Shown here one piece after another: positions 63,363 through 64,000 of a stretch of 64,000 nt of DNA. This DNA is from Marinobacterium mangrovicola. GTDB taxonomy: Bacteria > Pseudomonadota > Gammaproteobacteria > Pseudomonadales > Balneatricaceae. Position 1 is the first letter of the stretch; each line of letters opens with the position of its first letter. Location: contig NZ_SMFU01000009.1 in the NCBI RefSeq assembly GCF_004339595.1, positions 62,001 through 126,000 on the forward strand, read 5' to 3'. Made by a program: the position numbers and the translations under genes. The notes below the pieces were generated by a model. It was not told the DNA's origin and ran no database searches. It saw only the letters and a list, made by a program, of their open reading frames with translations.

Positions 63363-64000
63363 ATGACGCGCACAGAACATGACAGCCTGGGCCAGGTCGA
63401 AGTACCTGAAGAGGCGCTCTACGGCGCCCAGACCCAGCGAGCCGTAAACAACTTCCAGATCAGTGACCGCCGCATGCCGGCGCCCTTTCTTATCGCCCTG
63501 GCGCAGATCAAGGCGGCCTGTGCCCAGACCAACGCGGAACTGGGACTGCTCGACGAAGAGCACAGCAAGGCGATCATCGCCGCCTGCGACCGGATCGTCG
63601 CCGGCGAGTTTCACGATCAGTTCCCGGTTGATGTGTTCCAGACCGGTTCCGGCACCAGCAGCAACATGAACATGAACGAGGTGCTCTCCCACCTGATCGA
63701 GAAAGACGCAGGGCTCACGCTGCACCCTAACGATCATATCAACATGAGCCAGAGCTCCAACGACGTGATCCCCACGGCGCTGCACCTGAGCGCCCTGAGC
63801 GAGCTGCAGATCAAACTGATCCCGGCACTGCGCCATCTGAAAAATGCGATCCGCCGCAAGAGTTCCGACCTTAATGACTTGGTCAAAACCGGCCGCACCC
63901 ACCTGATGGACGCGATGCCGGTGACCATGGGACAGGAACTGAGCGGCTGGCAGCAGCAGATCAAGGCGTCGGTAGAAAGGCTGGAGCAGACCGCACCACG
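63363..64000 (+). CDS. fumC: Fumarate hydratase class II, 3' partial
   Basis: The first 212 codons are present and run off the window. Fumarase/aspartase superfamily: YGAQTQRAVNNFQIS at the start, FQTGSGTSSNMNMNEV, NDHINMSQSSNDVIPT and KTGRTHLMDAMPVTMGQE. The GTSSNMNMNEV and HLMDAMPVTMGQE forms match the fumarase branch more than aspartase, though the missing C-terminus (signature SSIMPGKVNP) would settle it. AGGAGGGTG precedes ATG 63363. Confidence 0.88.
   Translation, partial: MTRTEHDSLGQVEVPEEALYGAQTQRAVNNFQISDRRMPAPFLIALAQIKAACAQTNAELGLLDEEHSKAIIAACDRIVAGEFHDQFPVDVFQTGSGTSSNMNMNEVLSHLIEKDAGLTLHPNDHINMSQSSNDVIPTALHLSALSELQIKLIPALRHLKNAIRRKSSDLNDLVKTGRTHLMDAMPVTMGQELSGWQQQIKASVERLEQTAP

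Noticed and set aside
1-64000. tRNA or rRNA genes, CRISPR arrays, prophage or IS elements
   Set aside because: No cloverleaf ends, spaced repeats, integrase, transposase or phage structural genes were found on reading through the window.

Overview
The window reads as chromosomal DNA of a GC-rich gammaproteobacterium, most likely a marine or aquatic member of the Oceanospirillales/Pseudomonadales. The basis is high GC at third codon positions, gammaproteobacterial forms of ValS, PdxH, YbiT, ArfB, LetB and YaiI, and many LPS, MCE and c-di-GMP genes. No taxon-specific marker was found, so the assignment is inference. No tRNA, rRNA, CRISPR array, prophage or insertion sequence was recognised.

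Layout. 1-2.0 kb: end of a TRAP large permease followed 2 nt later by a VanX-like D-Ala-D-Ala dipeptidase. 2.1-6.4 kb: HlyD-type adaptor, ABC ATPase and two MacB-type permeases. 6.4-9.9 kb (minus): Mla-like MCE lipid transporter (permease, ATPase, MCE protein, PqiC-like lipoprotein). 10.2-13.0 kb: valS with promoter and terminator. 13.2-15.6 kb (minus): PhnD-like binding protein coupled to a membrane diguanylate cyclase. 15.7-18.1 kb (minus): cytochrome P450 coupled to an LpxL-like acyltransferase. 18.2-20.1 kb: lone divergent trpB and a YitT protein. 20.6-24.7 kb: host-attachment-type protein, lipoprotein, LPS-kinase-like protein and manC. 24.7-32.8 kb: FrnE-like DsbA, RhlE-like helicase, orphan ParA-like ATPase, YbiT, YbaN, a secreted unknown and a GGDEF/EAL protein.

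32.8-39.5 kb is the most system-like part. A DeoR regulator is transcribed away from a tightly packed operon: binding protein, fused permease, ATPase, beta-CASP-like metallo-hydrolase, histidine phosphatase and PNKP-like HAD phosphatase. Spaced CTTTCGTTT boxes lie in the shared promoter region. It looks like an uptake-plus-dephosphorylation pathway for an unidentified phosphorylated compound.

39.5-44.2 kb: arfB-msrBA, a membrane C13-type cysteine peptidase, and an acetylornithine-type aminotransferase with a structured leader and a repeat-bearing N-terminus. 44.4-50.3 kb: sulfur cluster (SorA/SorB-like sulfite dehydrogenase, DsrE-like protein, Ssu/Tau-type importer, divergent TSUP permease). 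50.4-55.1 kb: small, mostly uncharacterised genes, including a 44-residue membrane protein and an AT-rich islet. 55.2-61.1 kb: SlyD-like FKBP, pdxH, then a Let lipid-transport operon in which LetA is split into two genes and a lipoprotein is translationally coupled to the seven-MCE LetB. 61.1-64 kb: glycerate-kinase-like protein, alpha/beta hydrolase and the start of fumC.

A feature across the window is short tandem repeats (7-15 bp units) placed at or inside gene ends (3932, 6393, 25371, 33219, 43025).
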